Assembly (NCBI GenBank): GCA_002099365.1
Contig: MSED01000001.1
Span: forward strand, 1,302,001-1,366,000
Direction: 5' to 3'
DNA length: 64,000 nt
Source of the DNA: Phialophora verrucosa
Lineage: Eukaryota > Ascomycota > Eurotiomycetes > Chaetothyriales > Herpotrichiellaceae
Made by a program: the position numbers and the translations under genes. Below the pieces are notes generated by a model that searched no databases, was not told the DNA's origin, and saw only the letters and a list, made by a program, of their open reading frames with translations. Shown in pieces: positions 37,795 to 51,337 of this stretch (its first letter is position 1; each line of letters opens with the position of its first letter).

Positions 37795-38749
37795 TTAGTG
37801 CCTTTAATAAAAATATTCGCCTAAAAATATTCGGACTGTAGTGACGCGGGTAAGTCTATACGCGACAGGACGATCAGATAGACGACTAAATAACGAAACG
37901 ACGATATAACGTTATAAACGACTGAGGACCGACTAGACTAACTACTTATCTATTTATCGATTAATTAACTAAAACTAGAGAAGCTAGCTATATATATAGG
38001 ATCGCTGTACGAGGGAATCGTTTAAATTGCTGGCTAAGTAAGTCCGTCCCGCTATACGGGCGTAGGTTATAAACTATACTAGCTGTTTAAGGAGACTGCT
38101 GCTCGGGGTATTCTTTTAAGGTCCTAGCTATATATATTAGCTGCTACTATATAGGGCGGAAACTAATAACTAAATAACTATCTAGAAGACTTAAGACTAA
38201 TAATTAGTACTTAAAGAGGGGAATACGGTTAACCTTAATACCCTTTAAGCTCTTAAGGAGAGTAGGTTACTCGGGATCGGAGACTTATTTAGTAAGGAGC
38301 TAATATTAAAGTATTAGCTATATTTAGTAAAGAGAGACTTAATAGTTAAATATAAAGGAATAACTATAGATAATAATAGAAATTACTAAAATTAAACTAA
38401 GAGAGAAGATTCTTTAAAACTCTAAGACTATTTATAAATACTTAAGAAAGTAGTAATTATTAATTATTAAGAGAAGTAATCTTTTATATATATAAAAATA
38501 ATAAAATATATAAATATTTAAAGTTTAGATTACTTTACTTAAGAAGATAAAACTTATATTTATTATATTTTATTAAACTAATAAAGGGGCTAAAGATAGC
38601 TTTATTTAGGGCCTCTAATAGAAAAGGAAAGGTAGTATCGTTTACCGCGGCGAGCGATATTATATAAGAATTATTAACGCCGGAAATCTTAACGCCGCCG
38701 ATATATACTCCTTCTATAGTAATATCTATAAGAGAGATACCTTAGAGCT

Positions 38750-41700
38750 TAAATAGGAGCGATAACTTACTATACTTTAATAGAAGGAACGTGATTACTT
38801 TCTTTAAAGAGTTTAAAGAGCTATATAGATATAATTAAGTAATAAATAGTAAAGAATATATTTAGAGATTTATATATTTTATATTAAAGATAAAGAAAGA
38901 GAGATATAAAGAGCTTATAAAGTATAATAAGATAGATTAAATAAAGTTTAAAGAGAGAGTTCTAAATAAATATAAAGATTAAGATAAAATATAGTAAATA
39001 ATAAATATATATTATCTTTATATATTTTTAAGATATTATCGCGATAAGTCTTAGAATCTTAATTTATATCTCTATTAGTTCCGTAAGGCTATAAAGTATT
39101 TAATTAATAATAAAGTAGAGACTAACTATACTTATTATTATCTTTTCCTCTCTAGACTATTAAAGGTATATATAGATAAGATTTAGAAGAAGTAGAACTT
39201 ACTAGATAGGAAGCTAAAGAATTTAAACTTCTAGAAGTACTAGGAATAGGTAAGAGATTTATAGGAAGTTAATAATAAGATTAGTAAATTTATATAGAGT
39301 ATACTAGACGAGAAATATTAAGATCTAATATATAAGAAAGAGACTTAATCTTCTATATTCCGGAAGGAGGAAGCTTAAGAAGATAAATATTAAAAAGATC
39401 GACTAGATAGTATAGTTATAAAGACTAAAGAGAATATATAGATATAGTTAATAAAGCCTATAACCTTAAGAACTACTATATTCTTAGTAAATAAACTAAC
39501 CCGACTAATAAGAGCGCTTACTCTATTAATCTAGACGCGTAATATAATTACTCTTAACTTTATAAATAGATTAATTAAAGCCTTAAGAGGAGTTTCTCCG
39601 GAAGTAATCTAGCCTTCTCGGGGATCTTCTTTTTAAGAACGGTTAATAAAGTTTAGTAGTAATCTATAATATTATACTAAAGGGTAATCTAGTTAGCGTA
39701 AGTCGAATATAAGTACTACTAAAGGGAGCTACTTTCTCTATAATTAATAAGGCTATATATTATATAAAGATCTATAATAGGTATATTAGAAGGTTATTAA
39801 CGTATTATATCTTAATCTAAATTATAAAATTATACTAGAGAGGTTCCGCGGTTAAGATCGACCCTTACTAGCACTACTAATTCTATAGAAAGAGATAAAG
39901 CTTAAATATCTAGAATAAATTACGCGTAAGATTAATAAGTATACTAATATCTCTTCTAGATAGCCTTACAAGACGAAGGAAGAGGATCTAAAGCCTCCCT
40001 TAGTAAGGATAAATCTTATTTAAGCGGTTAAATTAAAGTTAGATTATAGTATACTAGAAGACTTAAAAAATAATTTATATATATTAAAGCTAGCTGAGCT
40101 AAAAAGAATTTATATTAACTAGCTAAAGACTAACGTTTATATTAATACTCTTAAGAAGCGACCGGTACTGTAGTAAAAAGGATATATATAAGTAAAGTAC
40201 CCCCGAACTAGTATATATAAGCCTATTATAGATAGTTAGCGACATTATATAATATGACGAATAAGATTAAATAGAGAGATTATCTTTAATAGTACTATAG
40301 ATAATATTCTCGCGCTAGAATAGTTAACTAATTAAAGGTCGCTAATAACTCTATATAATATATAAGATAACTAAATATATAACCCGCGATCGGAAGATAT
40401 CGAGATAGGTAATAATAATAAATATATACGCCTAAAGTAAGTTTTATAGCGCTTATATATTATAAAGAAGACTTAGTATAGACCGCCTAGTCCTAGGCCT
40501 CTTCGGAAGATATTCTTATAGGATTTAAATAGTACCGAGAGAATTATTAACTAGCTACTAGATTAAGAGGTAACTATTTAATTATAAGATCTATTATTAA
40601 CGAAAGAAGTACGCGATAAATAGTTTTCTTATAAGTCTTAATATTATAATAAAGGTAAGTAAAAGCTAATTTATTAAATATATTCTTTATAAGTTAAAAT
40701 AATATAGACTTAGGAAGGGCCTATTATAAGAGTTAATATAGTATAGATAAGCTTTAATAAGGACTATCTAATATATCCGCGATTATATTATAGTAGCTAC
40801 CTTTATTTACCGGTAAAGATATAGGGGTAGTATAAAGATTTATTACTAGATACTAGAGCGGAGATTAATTTAATATCCTTAGGTTTAGTTAAAGACTAAG
40901 GATTATCTCGACTTATATAAAAGATAAAGTTTATTTATAATACTATAGGATTTAATAAAGACCGAAAAGATTTTATAGGTATAATTAAAGATATAGTAGT
41001 TAATATCGCCGGTATTAAAGTCTTAACTAATATCTATATAATAAATATTATAGATTTAATATATCGCTTTATTTTAGGTAGGCTGTTTTAGAAGGCTACT
41101 TAAGGCTTAGTTTAGGAGAAGAATAATAATATATATATTATAAGTCTAATAGATAGCTTTAATAGAAAGCGGCTTTAGCTTCTTGTATAGTTAGCTTTAG
41201 ATTTTAGTAATAATATAATAATAAAGTTAATAGTTAAGCTTATATATATATTTACTTTAAAAGGCTAGATAAATATAAAGAGATAAAAAGATCTATATTT
41301 ATTTTAGTTAGGGCTCGGCGAAATTAAGGGAGAGTATAAGTAATTAACTTTAAGGTAGATAAGAATAATACTTTAATCTTTATCTTAAATACTTATAATT
41401 TAAGCGATAATAAGTTTAATAAGATATATTTTTAAGCTCGATCTTTTAATATTAAAGATAATTAGTAACTAATAAAGTTCTTAAGATTATTTAATAAAGA
41501 AGCTATAATATAAGACTTAAAGAATAAATAATATTATAAATAATATTAATTTAGGAAGCCTTTAGAAGCTTATATAAATATCTTATATAAGCGGAAGGCT
41601 AATAAGGTAAAACTTATTAATTTAGATTTCTAGGATAGTTCGACGCCTAGTAGGCTCTTAGACTAGCGTATAAAGGTATAGGAGTAGGTAATAGCTGCCT

Positions 41701-44700
41701 ATAACGGCCGGCTATATATATTCTTAAATTAAATAAGTTTACGCTTTACTAGATTTCCTTAGGAGTAACGCTTAACGCCTGAACGTCTAGAGAAATTAGT
41801 TATCGGACCTAATCTAACGCCTAATAAAAAGAAGATTCTTATAGAGATTCTATATAACCGCGAAGGAGCTCTAGCTTAGGACCTTAAAGAAATCGGGCGG
41901 ATTTATTATAAAGTAATATCTCTATAGGTAATAAGGATTATTCTATATATCCCGTAATAGATAAAGAGCTTCCCTATTCTAAAAGTACTTAAGCTAATAG
42001 TAATTATACTAATAAAGGAGAAGATTAACTTAAATCTCTTTAAACTAAGATATAGATTATATTAAAACTTATTCTTCCTAGTTAAGAAAAAGAAGCTTAA
42101 AGAGTATTAATTAGTAATTATAATATAAAATATTAATTAAGTAATAATTTAAGATATAAATTTATCTCCTTTAGCTAATAACTTTATAAAAGAATTCGGC
42201 GAAATATAGATAATTTTCTTATTAAATTAGCTCTTAAGCTATAACTAAATTAAATTTATAAGAGAGAGCTGAGATTTAACGGAGATTTATACTTTAATTA
42301 AACTTATTTATTATATAACGCTTCTATAGGGTATAATAAATTCCGTAGCGTAATTTATATAGATTACGAACTAGATTCTAAAGGAATAGATACCGAAAGC
42401 TGCTTAGTTATTTCTAGATAATATTAATATAAAAGGACTAAAGAGTAACTACTAATAACTAAAGATAGTTTCTTAAGTACACTTATATATATTAGAATAT
42501 CTAATAAATTTAGACGCGATATTACTTAATCTTAAGCTTACTAGTACTACTATAGTTAGATAAAAGCTATAGCTCTATATACAAGAGATTAAGATAGTCG
42601 AATATATCTATAATCGAGACGGACGATATTTATAATAGTTTAAGATTTATAAGATTCTAATATAGCTAATTCCGATAAATTAGCTAGAATTTTATAGATT
42701 CCTTAAGATCTATATATATTATTATATATAGATTTCGTATTTCGCGATAATAGTAGAGCCTTTATATAATTTACTTTAAAAGAATATTATTTAAGTCTAG
42801 ATAGAGATATACGTTAAGAGTATAAAAGGACTAAAGAAGGTATTATCCTCTATTCCTATATTAATTAATCTAGACTATTAAGAAGGCGCCGGCCTAATTA
42901 TACTTATTATCGATATTAGCGGAAGAGGCTAGGGCGCCGTAATTATATAGATAGACTTAATAATAAATAAATAATAAGTTATAAGGTATAAGAGCGATAT
43001 CTAGTTTAAGACTAAAAGAGAATATAATATACTTAAGCGGGAAGTTTACGGATTACTAAAAGCTCTTAAGAAGTTTAAATATTAACTATACGCTATTTAT
43101 TTTATTATAGAGACTAATATAATAACTCTTACGGCTTAACTTAATTAGTAGTCGACCGATTTACTTAGGGCTATTATTAATTAATAGCTAGTATAAATCT
43201 GTAGATTTGATTTTAAAGTATAGTATATTCTAGATAAGTAGAATATAGTTGTTAATATCTTATCTTAACGCCTTCCGACCTAGGAAGATATTAAAGAAGC
43301 TAAATAGGAAGAGGATATTAAGGATTAGATTAAAGCTTAAATACTCTTTATATAGAGAAGCCTTTAATTAATTAAATAAAATATTATTTATCGGGACTTT
43401 ACTCTAGTAAGACCTATAGTTATTTATACTTAAGATTAATCTATAAGCTTTAGTAAACCGTATATAATTTAGTTATTTAAGGGAGAGTATTTAGAGGAAT
43501 TAAAAAGGCTTACTAAATATTTATAAGATTAGTAATATCCTTTAGGGATAAGTAATAATAAATTTCGGAAACTCTAAAAAGATTTAGCTAACTACTTTAT
43601 AAGAGAAGGGTATTTATTTTAGAAGCTAATAGAGAATAAGCCGAGTAGAAGAGTAATTAATAATAATATAAAGAAGTAAAGAATACTTAAAGTAATATAT
43701 AATAATATTAAATATTTTAGTTAAGAAGTAATATATTAGAGAGTATTTAACTATTATTACTAGAAGAGTTAGTACCGAGATATAAAAGTATTTATAAAGA
43801 TCTATTCGAAATACTAATTCTATATAAGCTAGAGGCTATATAATATAATATTCTTAACTTTAGTTAATAAGCGCTAAGAATAGATTAGTGTTAATTATAC
43901 TCTAATACTAATATCTTAAGGAAAGAGGTATCTTATTAAAGCCCGAAGTAATATAAGCGGCTAAGTAGAAGCGCGAGATATTATAGCTACTAATAATACT
44001 ACTATAGTAAAGTTCCTCTAAAAGGAGATTATTTATCGCTATAGACTATTTAAATAATTAGTATATAATAGCGAATTAAAGAATAAGGGTTAAGTAAAAG
44101 TACTTATAGATAAGTATAAGATTAAATATATAGTTACCTTTATATATTATCTATAAGCGAACAGCTAAATAGAAGTTAAGTATAAAGGCGTTATAAACGC
44201 TCTCTTAAAGATAATTTATACTAACGGCGGCGGTATCTAAATAAATTACCTTTACGTTATTCTTTAGGCCGACCGGATAATAATTAAAGCTAAAACTAAT
44301 ATAACACTATATAAAGTTAAATTCCTTAAACGACTAATTCTTTCTATTAAACTTAAGATTATAATATAGAATATTATAAATTAAGATAAGGTTATTAATA
44401 CTACTAATTTAATTACTATATATATATAAGCCCTTAAAAGGCGTAACTAAGATTTAGAAAAGGCGGCGGTATATTTAAACTAGATACGAAGGCTAAGAAA
44501 GAAGTACTTTAATAAAAGCTATAACCTATACTTATAACTACTTAAGAAGGGTATATTAGTATTAAGCTATAATATAGTCGGGTTAATAAATATATCTATA
44601 AAGAAGAAGTTAGTGTTTCGTTAGTTTAGACTATTTAGAATTATAGAGGCGAATTAAAAGAAGGGGATATATATTTTAGCGGAACTTAATAGTTCTTAAC

Positions 44701-44750
44701 TATAGGGAATTTATATAACTAATTATTTTAAGCGATTTTACTAATACCTT
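38750..44750 (+). pseudogene. Gag-pol remnant of Z
   Basis: A Gag segment near 38780-39250 begins 'NRRNVITFFKEFKELY', typical of one branch of fungal Gypsy gags. A retropepsin-like site reads 'LLDTRAEINLIS' near 40850 (G to R from RIP-type change). Reverse transcriptase spans about 41950-42880 with a 'GIINSVA' block and DDI-type catalytic strand now 'DNINIKG' (near 42418). RNase H starts at 'DISGRGWGAVII' near 42913. Integrase follows at about 43650-44350. Stops are RIP-made. Confidence 0.8.
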
Positions 44751-47700
44751 AATAATTTCCTTATAGATATTAAATTTACGTTTAGAGATAATCTCTAGAA
44801 AGAAGAAGCTTATAAAGTTCTAACTTTTAATCTTTCTTATTTCGCGGATATTAAAGAGTCTTCGGATAATAATAATATACCTTCTCTATAAGAGATATCT
44901 TTATATTTACGCCGAAGCCGGCGGCTTAAATAAAGAGCGAAAATATTACCGCCGACGAATAAAGAACTAGTATTTATAATAAAGGTATCTTCGGTTAGCG
45001 ATAAAATTCGGGAATAGTATATTAGCTTAGATATATTTAAAGAATCTATAGAGGAATAAGATAAGTGCTCTACTTTATACTATACTTTACTATTATAAAG
45101 TAGTAAGAGAGGTATAGTGTCGCTATCGCTAGTATAGGAAAGTTTAAAGTTAAATTTCTTTAGTTTACTTATAGTTTTCTTTTAGTTAAGTTATAATAAT
45201 TTAGCGTTTAGAGTATAGTTATAATAAGGATTTTCTTAAAATTAAGTTACTTTAGTTCGCGGATTTTATTATTTTATTAGCTTAAGATCTTAAAGAAGAG
45301 AGAAGCGATACTAAAGTAAGGTATTACTACTTTAGGTATAGTAAATATTAGAATAGATAAATAAAGCTAGAAAAGTTAAGCTAAGAATAGTATAGCGTAT
45401 CTAGGGCGAAGAAAAATTAAGGTTAGCGCTAAGACCTTTAATACTATCTTTAATTAGCTATATATACTTATATATTATATAAAGTTTCTAAGAGCGTTAT
45501 AATTAGTTAAATATTAATATAGTTAAAGAGAGGTATAATATTAAATATTCTTAATAATAGATTAAGTACTAATTATTAATAAGAGAAATAAAGCGTTTAA
45601 TAATATTAAATAATAGATATTTTAAGTATATATAATTATAATTAAAAAGGATCGATAAACTAGTATTTATATAATCGCTCGATCTTTTAGATCTCTATTC
45701 TTAAGCTATTATATAATAAATATATATTATTTAGTTTAGGGGTCTCGATAAGCTTAAGAGATAAAGAGGATAATAAAAATACTTTATTACCTATAAATAA
45801 TAACGTTTTATCTTATTATACTATTATTTAATACTAAAGGGTATTAGTTTATAGTATATACTTATCTTTACTCTCTCTCTCTTAATTACTTATAGATACC
45901 TTTCTCCTTAATCTTATACCTTCCTTTCTTAATATAAACTTTAATTATTAAATAGTTCTTCTTTATTACTAGTTTAATCTTCTAAATTATTCTAAAATCT
46001 CTAGATTAATTTTTAATACCTCTATAATTACTAGCGTTTTTATTAAGTTTACCTTTTCTCTCTCTCTTTAATATTTTAATTATATTATAAGCCTTATTTA
46101 ACTATACGCTTTATTCTTATTACCTTTTAAATTCGTCTTTATAGCTTCTTACTAAAAGCCTAGACTAATTCTACCGTTAAGATATTTAGAGCTTAGCGTT
46201 AATTATAACTAAAGCCGCCGGTTATTTAGCTAAATCCTAATTCTATAGTTCCTGCTAACTAATAATAAAAATATTAAGCTTTTAATACCTATACAGTCGA
46301 TAACTAGCCTATCTTATTAGTGCGCTACCCTACCCGAACTAAAGAAGTATCCCTTAAAGTTGCCGTTAAAGCTATTAATTAGGACGATCCGGATTATATT
46401 AATAACTTCTTTAACTATATTAAAATTAAGTATAAAGAAATAGGTAACTAGCGTAACGCGATAGCCTAAAAGGTCTATAACTTAATAAAGTATTATAAAC
46501 TTACTAAGACCGAATTTAAGAAGTACTATATATTAGTTTCCGGAAAAGAAGAATTTAGTAAGAGATATAACTATTAAGGGGAACTTTAATTAAAACTTTT
46601 TTTAGATTATACGCGTATAAGCGATATTAAAATATTTATTAGTAGATATAAAGAAAAGAATATTAAGCTACCCTTAAGGGAAATTATAAAGCTACCTCTC
46701 TAGACTTTTATAGAGTTCTTTAACTAACTTATTATTTTATATAGCGGAGATATTACTACTTTACTAAATTAGTATTAATATATTTAAAAGTATTTACTAT
46801 ATTTTAATAAAATATTTCTAATAATACTATAAATAACCTTATACGAGATAATTTATTAACTTATAAGAATTAAGAGATAGCCGAAACTAAAGCGTTATTT
46901 CTTTACTATATTATATTTAACCGCTAGCGATTTATAAATTATTATAAATAGAGACGCGGTTATTAATAAGGTTACCTAAGACCGAGATTAAAGTAATCTT
47001 AAATAGGCTTTTATAATTAGAAAGTATAAATTAACCGAAATAGATAGACTATATTAAGTTAGCGCTCGACCTTTTAATTATATAAACTTAATCGCCTCGG
47101 AAGGACGTCTAAATATAAAGATAGCTCTATTTACGCCGCTAAAGTAAATTATTAAACCTATACTAAAGACTATTAGTTATTAGCCTATTACGCGTAAGGA
47201 GACCGATAAGCTTCCTACTTCTATAATCGCGAATCTTTTAGAATTAAGTAGGCCTACTACTACCCTAATTAAGCGACCGAATATTTAGCGGAAATAAATC
47301 GAGTAAGCTAGTTCGGAATCGCTTTAAACTTTAAGTCTTATAGCGCTAATTCCTATAAAGCTATAGTAAAATATAATAATAATTAGATTAAATTTAGCTA
47401 AGATATATTAGAAAGGATTAGTTTAGCTTACAAAGCTTAGCGAACCCTATTCTATTCTCGGAAGTAAAAAATAGGTAGAGCTAATAAAGAATAACTTTAT
47501 TAATATCTTAAGGGTATTAAAAAGACCCCGCCTATAAACGACGACTTCTAGCCTTAATACTTTAATACCTGTATATAAATTATTTATAAAGAAGTTGAAA
47601 ATCTTCGGTATATTCTACGATATTAAAATTAGTTAATAGACTATAAACTAAAGAATATATATTATAAGTCCCTTTAGTACTATTCCTCTACTTAAGTTAA

Positions 47701-48880
47701 TTATAGTTAATATTTCTTTAACGTTACTAAATCTAATCTTAAATATTTAGCTAGTTATTTAGTTTATCTAGTTAATAATCTAGCGGTATATTTATTAATA
47801 GAACTTTAAGCTATAAAAGCTATTAGTAATAAAGGAAGATATAGTATATTATTATAAATTTAGAGCTAATAAGATAATTAGCGCGCTGTCGCTACTTATA
47901 AGATATATATCTAAATCCTATATAGCTATATACCTTTATATAGCTGAAAAGGGTATTAGATTATACCTTAAAGGTCTAGAATAAATCGCGATATGTTATA
48001 AAGATCTAATAAAAGGTCTTAACTAACTAATTAAAAGATAGGAAAAGGAATAGAGTTAGCGGCGCTATTAAGTTCTTCCTAGCTACTTTAATTATTATAT
48101 AGTTAATATTTTATCTTATAGCCTAAAGATAGCTCGCCTTAGTCCTACTAATTCCGGATAGATTAGTGACTTTTTTATTAAAGCCGGAATTATTTCCCGC
48201 TATAAAGAGACTTATATATAGTGTAAATATATTATAAGCTTAATATTCTAAAGCTAAATTAATTTCTACCTTAAAGCTAAATAAATAGTTAAGTTTAAAG
48301 GTTAGGGAGATATAAATAACTATATAAAACGCCTTATTATATTTAATAATAACTTAAAGGGAGAAGGAAATTATTAGCTATTCCTTATTACCGACGCTAT
48401 AACTTAATTCTACTCGATTATTAATTTCTTACTAACCTAAACTTAAGGAGCTATAATTATAATAAACTTCTTTATTAAATAGCTAGATATTAAAGTCTTT
48501 AGTATTATCTCTTATAAGGTAAAGCTTATTTCGAATTAATAAGGCGATACTTATAGCTATAGACTCTAGGTTATTAAAAATATTATAGCTATTATTAATA
48601 TAGAGATATATAAATCTCGACGCCTTTAATAGATACTTTCGGCTATTACTATAAATATCGGAGATCAATATAAAGTTATATAGGATATCTATAGGATAGT
48701 TAAATATAAGGTAAAGGCTATAGAGTTATCTCCTAAACCGAGAGTGAGAAGTCTAAAGAGACTAGAAGATAAATAGATTAATAACTTTAGAGAGATAATA
48801 GAGAAGCTTATAAAAAGTGGTAAGATTAGTTTTAAGAGTGCTTAAGCGAGGTCGTTAAGAAGCGAGCGATAAGGGAGGGA
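44751..48880 (+). other. Long extra 3' region of element Z
   Basis: About 4.1 kb between the integrase end and the 3' LTR. A low-stop plus-strand frame from about 46317 to 47350 reads like a second Gag-type helical protein: 'VRYPTRTKEVSLKVAVKAIN', then 'DDPDYINNFF.YIKIKYKEIGN', with QRNAIA and basic helices. The rest is unrecognised. The same region is conserved in the truncated copy (6928-10908, minus), so it belongs to the family and is not a one-off insertion. I cannot assign its function. Confidence 0.55.
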
Positions 48881-49179
48881 TATAATAGGGCGGTGATATT
48901 TACAGCGCTGATTAGCTGTATATACCTGTATAATATATAGATAAGTAACCGTACTATCTGATTAGTTGAATCCTTAGCGTAAGGCTATATACCTCCGTTA
49001 TATATTATAAGTAGAGTAGTTATATGTATTTAATATATATATATACTATAGGTAATAAAATATATAATATTATTACTTATAAAGCTATTTATTACTATAT
49101 AGTATACTAGGGACGAAGAGGTAGTGCCTGCCGCCGTATAACTCTCTACCTAGAGGCTATAAAGCCTTACTCTAGTTTA
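48881..49179 (+). repeat. 3' LTR of Z
   Basis: 299-bp direct repeat of 37496-37794. It retains more TpG/CpA sites than the 5' LTR (for example CTGATTAGCTG near 48908), so it is somewhat less RIP-mutated. Confidence 0.9.
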
Positions 49180-49440
49180 ATATAAAAATTTATCTAGTCT
49201 TCTATAAATCTCTACTAGAGAAGGTACCTTAAAACACTAAACTAAAACTAGTTCTAATTTATAAAAAAATTTAAGAACCCTTATATAATATAGAGAAAAT
49301 TATAAACTACTTTAATAAAACCTCTAAATATTACTTAATTAAATAATTAAGGTATAATAATTCTAAAAATATATAGGAACTGAAGAAATACTTATTAAAA
49401 GGCTTTATTAAATAATATCTTTAGTTAAGAGGTTAACTCG
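49180..49440 (+). pseudogene. H, piece 5: chromodomain end
   Basis: Resumes H's integrase C-terminus ('KIYLVFYKSLLEK', compare HPVFHVSLLE of chromoviruses). It then gives a chromodomain at about 49290-49430: 'VEKIINY', 'YYLIKWL.Y..S.NTWE', and a helical end with LKGFI. This confirms that all five pieces belong to one element. H's 3' LTR could not be identified beyond this. Confidence 0.8.
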
Positions 49441-50745
49441 CCGCGAGCTAACTACTATTAAAGTTTAGTACTTTATTTTAATTAATAAACTTTATTATAA
49501 AGGCCTTATTCTAAATAAAATTAAGTTTAGCGAGAGTTACTTTATTTTAGGTTAATATCTTATTAAAGGTATCTAATATTATTATTTCTCTCTTTAATAT
49601 ATTATTAAAGATTTTATTTAATTAAGCTAAAGAATCCTAAAGGTTAATATTACTCTCCTTTAATTTAATAAGTACCTTTTATAAATATATAATCTTATAT
49701 CTTTTAGCCCTTAATTTAGCCGCTAATTATTTCTTTTACTCCCTAATCTTATAGAGCTCCTTTATAGAAAAGGTTTTATTATATTCTCTTTAGTACTAAA
49801 GGTACGCTATATACTTTACACTCTACTTCTTAGAGTAGAAGTAGACCTTACTATAGTTCGCGTACTTAGTGTAAGCTACTATAGCTTTAGTCTTTTCGAT
49901 AAACTTAATATAGTTAATAATTATATTTTAATATTATTACTATAGAATAATAGGTTTAGATAATTTAGAAGGTTTAGAGTTTAACTTCTATACCCTAGAG
50001 GCCTATATAGTTAGCTATAAGAAAAGGAACGATAGATAGGTAGGCGGTAGCTTACCTTAAGTATATTATAAATAATAAATAGGCTAAGGAGAGAAAAGTA
50101 TTACGGACTAACCTTTATACGACTAGCCGGGATTAAAGAATAGAAGGTTAAGCGAATAAGGAAATAGCCTCGCGAGTAAGGCTAACTTAAGTTATATAGT
50201 ATTATATAACTTCTATAAAAGGTAATAGGCTATTATAGATATTATACGCTATAAAGATAATAGTTATAACTATATAATATCTAAAACTACTTAGATAGGA
50301 AACTTACCTATATATATAGTTATAGCTAAATCTATCTCTATAGAAGATATAGTTAATATTAGTTATACTCTAATCCCTACCTTTAGGCCTTAGGAGTATT
50401 GTTTCACCTTACGCCGTTATAAGTAACCGTACACCTTTACCTTAGGCTAGCATTATATTACTACTCTACTAGTAAGAGAAACCTCTCGAACTGTAGTATT
50501 ACCTTACATAGAGTGATTCGTAATATAAGGCTTATTATAGGTTATACCTTTATTAATTATATCTATCCTACGAGCCCTATTATATTAGAGCTATCTACCT
50601 TTAAATTAGCTTACCGCTGTTAATAGATATATATTATTAGAGTAAGTACGGGATAGGGAGGCTTAGTATTAGACCGCGACCTAGCGACCTTTAGAGGTCT
50701 AGTGCCTAGTACGTAACTCTCGTCTTAACTAGTCCTCTTATTGGC
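49441..50745. other. Unassigned RIP-affected border region
   Basis: AT-rich sequence with no recognisable domain. It may hold the end of H and an unrelated repeat. A small hairpin with 8-bp arms CTACTTCT/AGAAGTAG lies near 49826-49848. From about 50400 CpA and TpG reappear and the base composition moves back to that of the flank, so RIP fades here. Confidence 0.6.
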
Positions 50746-51337
50746 CTCCCTCTAGTCCAGCTTTAGGTCCACATTTCGCAAGATACCTTGGCGTGCGGCA
50801 GTATACCTAGTAAAGTCGCCAGTTCTTCTACTCTGCTTTCTGATTTCCTTTCGCCCTTTGTGAAGCTTATTGGTGGGTAAATGGGCTGCACATGAAGACG
50901 TCTTCGCTGAGTGGGTTCGGTCGCAGTATTGGTTCCAAAGAACCTGGTTCGGCATGTCGGGGTTGGAGGTCCGCTAAGTGATACAGATGGGCACGATGCA
51001 GAGGTTTCGCTGCCATTGCCTGCGACACCCTCGGATGCATTAATTGCATCTCACCACTGTCACTGTGCTACTATCCCACTCGCATATATCCGAGAAATAA
51101 GCCGCTACAAGAAAGCTAGGCGTTGTGCAGAGTGGCAACCGGCCATTTGCCGAAATGACCCGCGGAACCAATTAAATTTCATAAGCCATCAGAAAATGTA
51201 ACCGAAGTGTTTCCTAGAATCCGCATTATGATATGCATTGCAATAAAGAAGCTAGACCCAAGCAGCGCCATTTATATCTTAATTATCCAAGTCTCGGCTT
51301 CATCATTTTATGGAATCCAAACATACCGCCAGTCAAC
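50746..51337. other. Intergenic sequence right of the island
   Basis: Balanced composition. Short overlapping frames on both strands, including a 96-codon one at 50911-51201, show no family features. It presumably contains the promoter of the gene starting at 51338. Confidence 0.6.

Larger units (their letters stand above)
37496..49179 (+). mobile_element. Ty3/Gypsy retroelement Z, 11.7 kb, inserted in H
   Basis: 11684 bp with two 299-bp LTRs. A 4-bp repeat ATAT flanks it (37492-37495 and 49180-49183). A purine tract AAGGGAGGGA precedes the 3' LTR. The interior has gag, protease, reverse transcriptase, RNase H and integrase in the first 7 kb. A further 4 kb (about 44750-48880) of unusual 3' sequence follows, shared with the truncated copy at 6629-10908. 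It is nearly twice the usual length of a Gypsy element. Confidence 0.9.
1956..50745. other. RIP-degraded AT-rich retroelement island
   Basis: Almost every CpA and its complement TpG has become TpA, while CpG remains common. This is the signature of fungal repeat-induced point mutation rather than ordinary CpG deamination. Matching repeat copies inside the island differ mostly by C/T or G/A transitions. All NTG start codons contain TpG, so from about 1950 to 48480 no start-initiated frame of 60 codons exists. Everything I could resolve in it is transposable-element debris. The left border is sharp (around 1950); the right border is softer, with CpA and TpG reappearing from about 50400. Confidence 0.93.

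Noticed and set aside
48483..48668. 61-codon minus-strand frame in the island
   Set aside because: Lies in element Z's 3' region, made of Ile/Tyr/Asn/Leu-rich AT-sequence; a chance frame opened where a rare TpG survived.
1956..50745. A hidden effector or other host gene inside the AT-rich island
   Set aside because: Effectors are known from such islands in some fungi, but no start-initiated frame, signal peptide or Cys-rich product could be read here.
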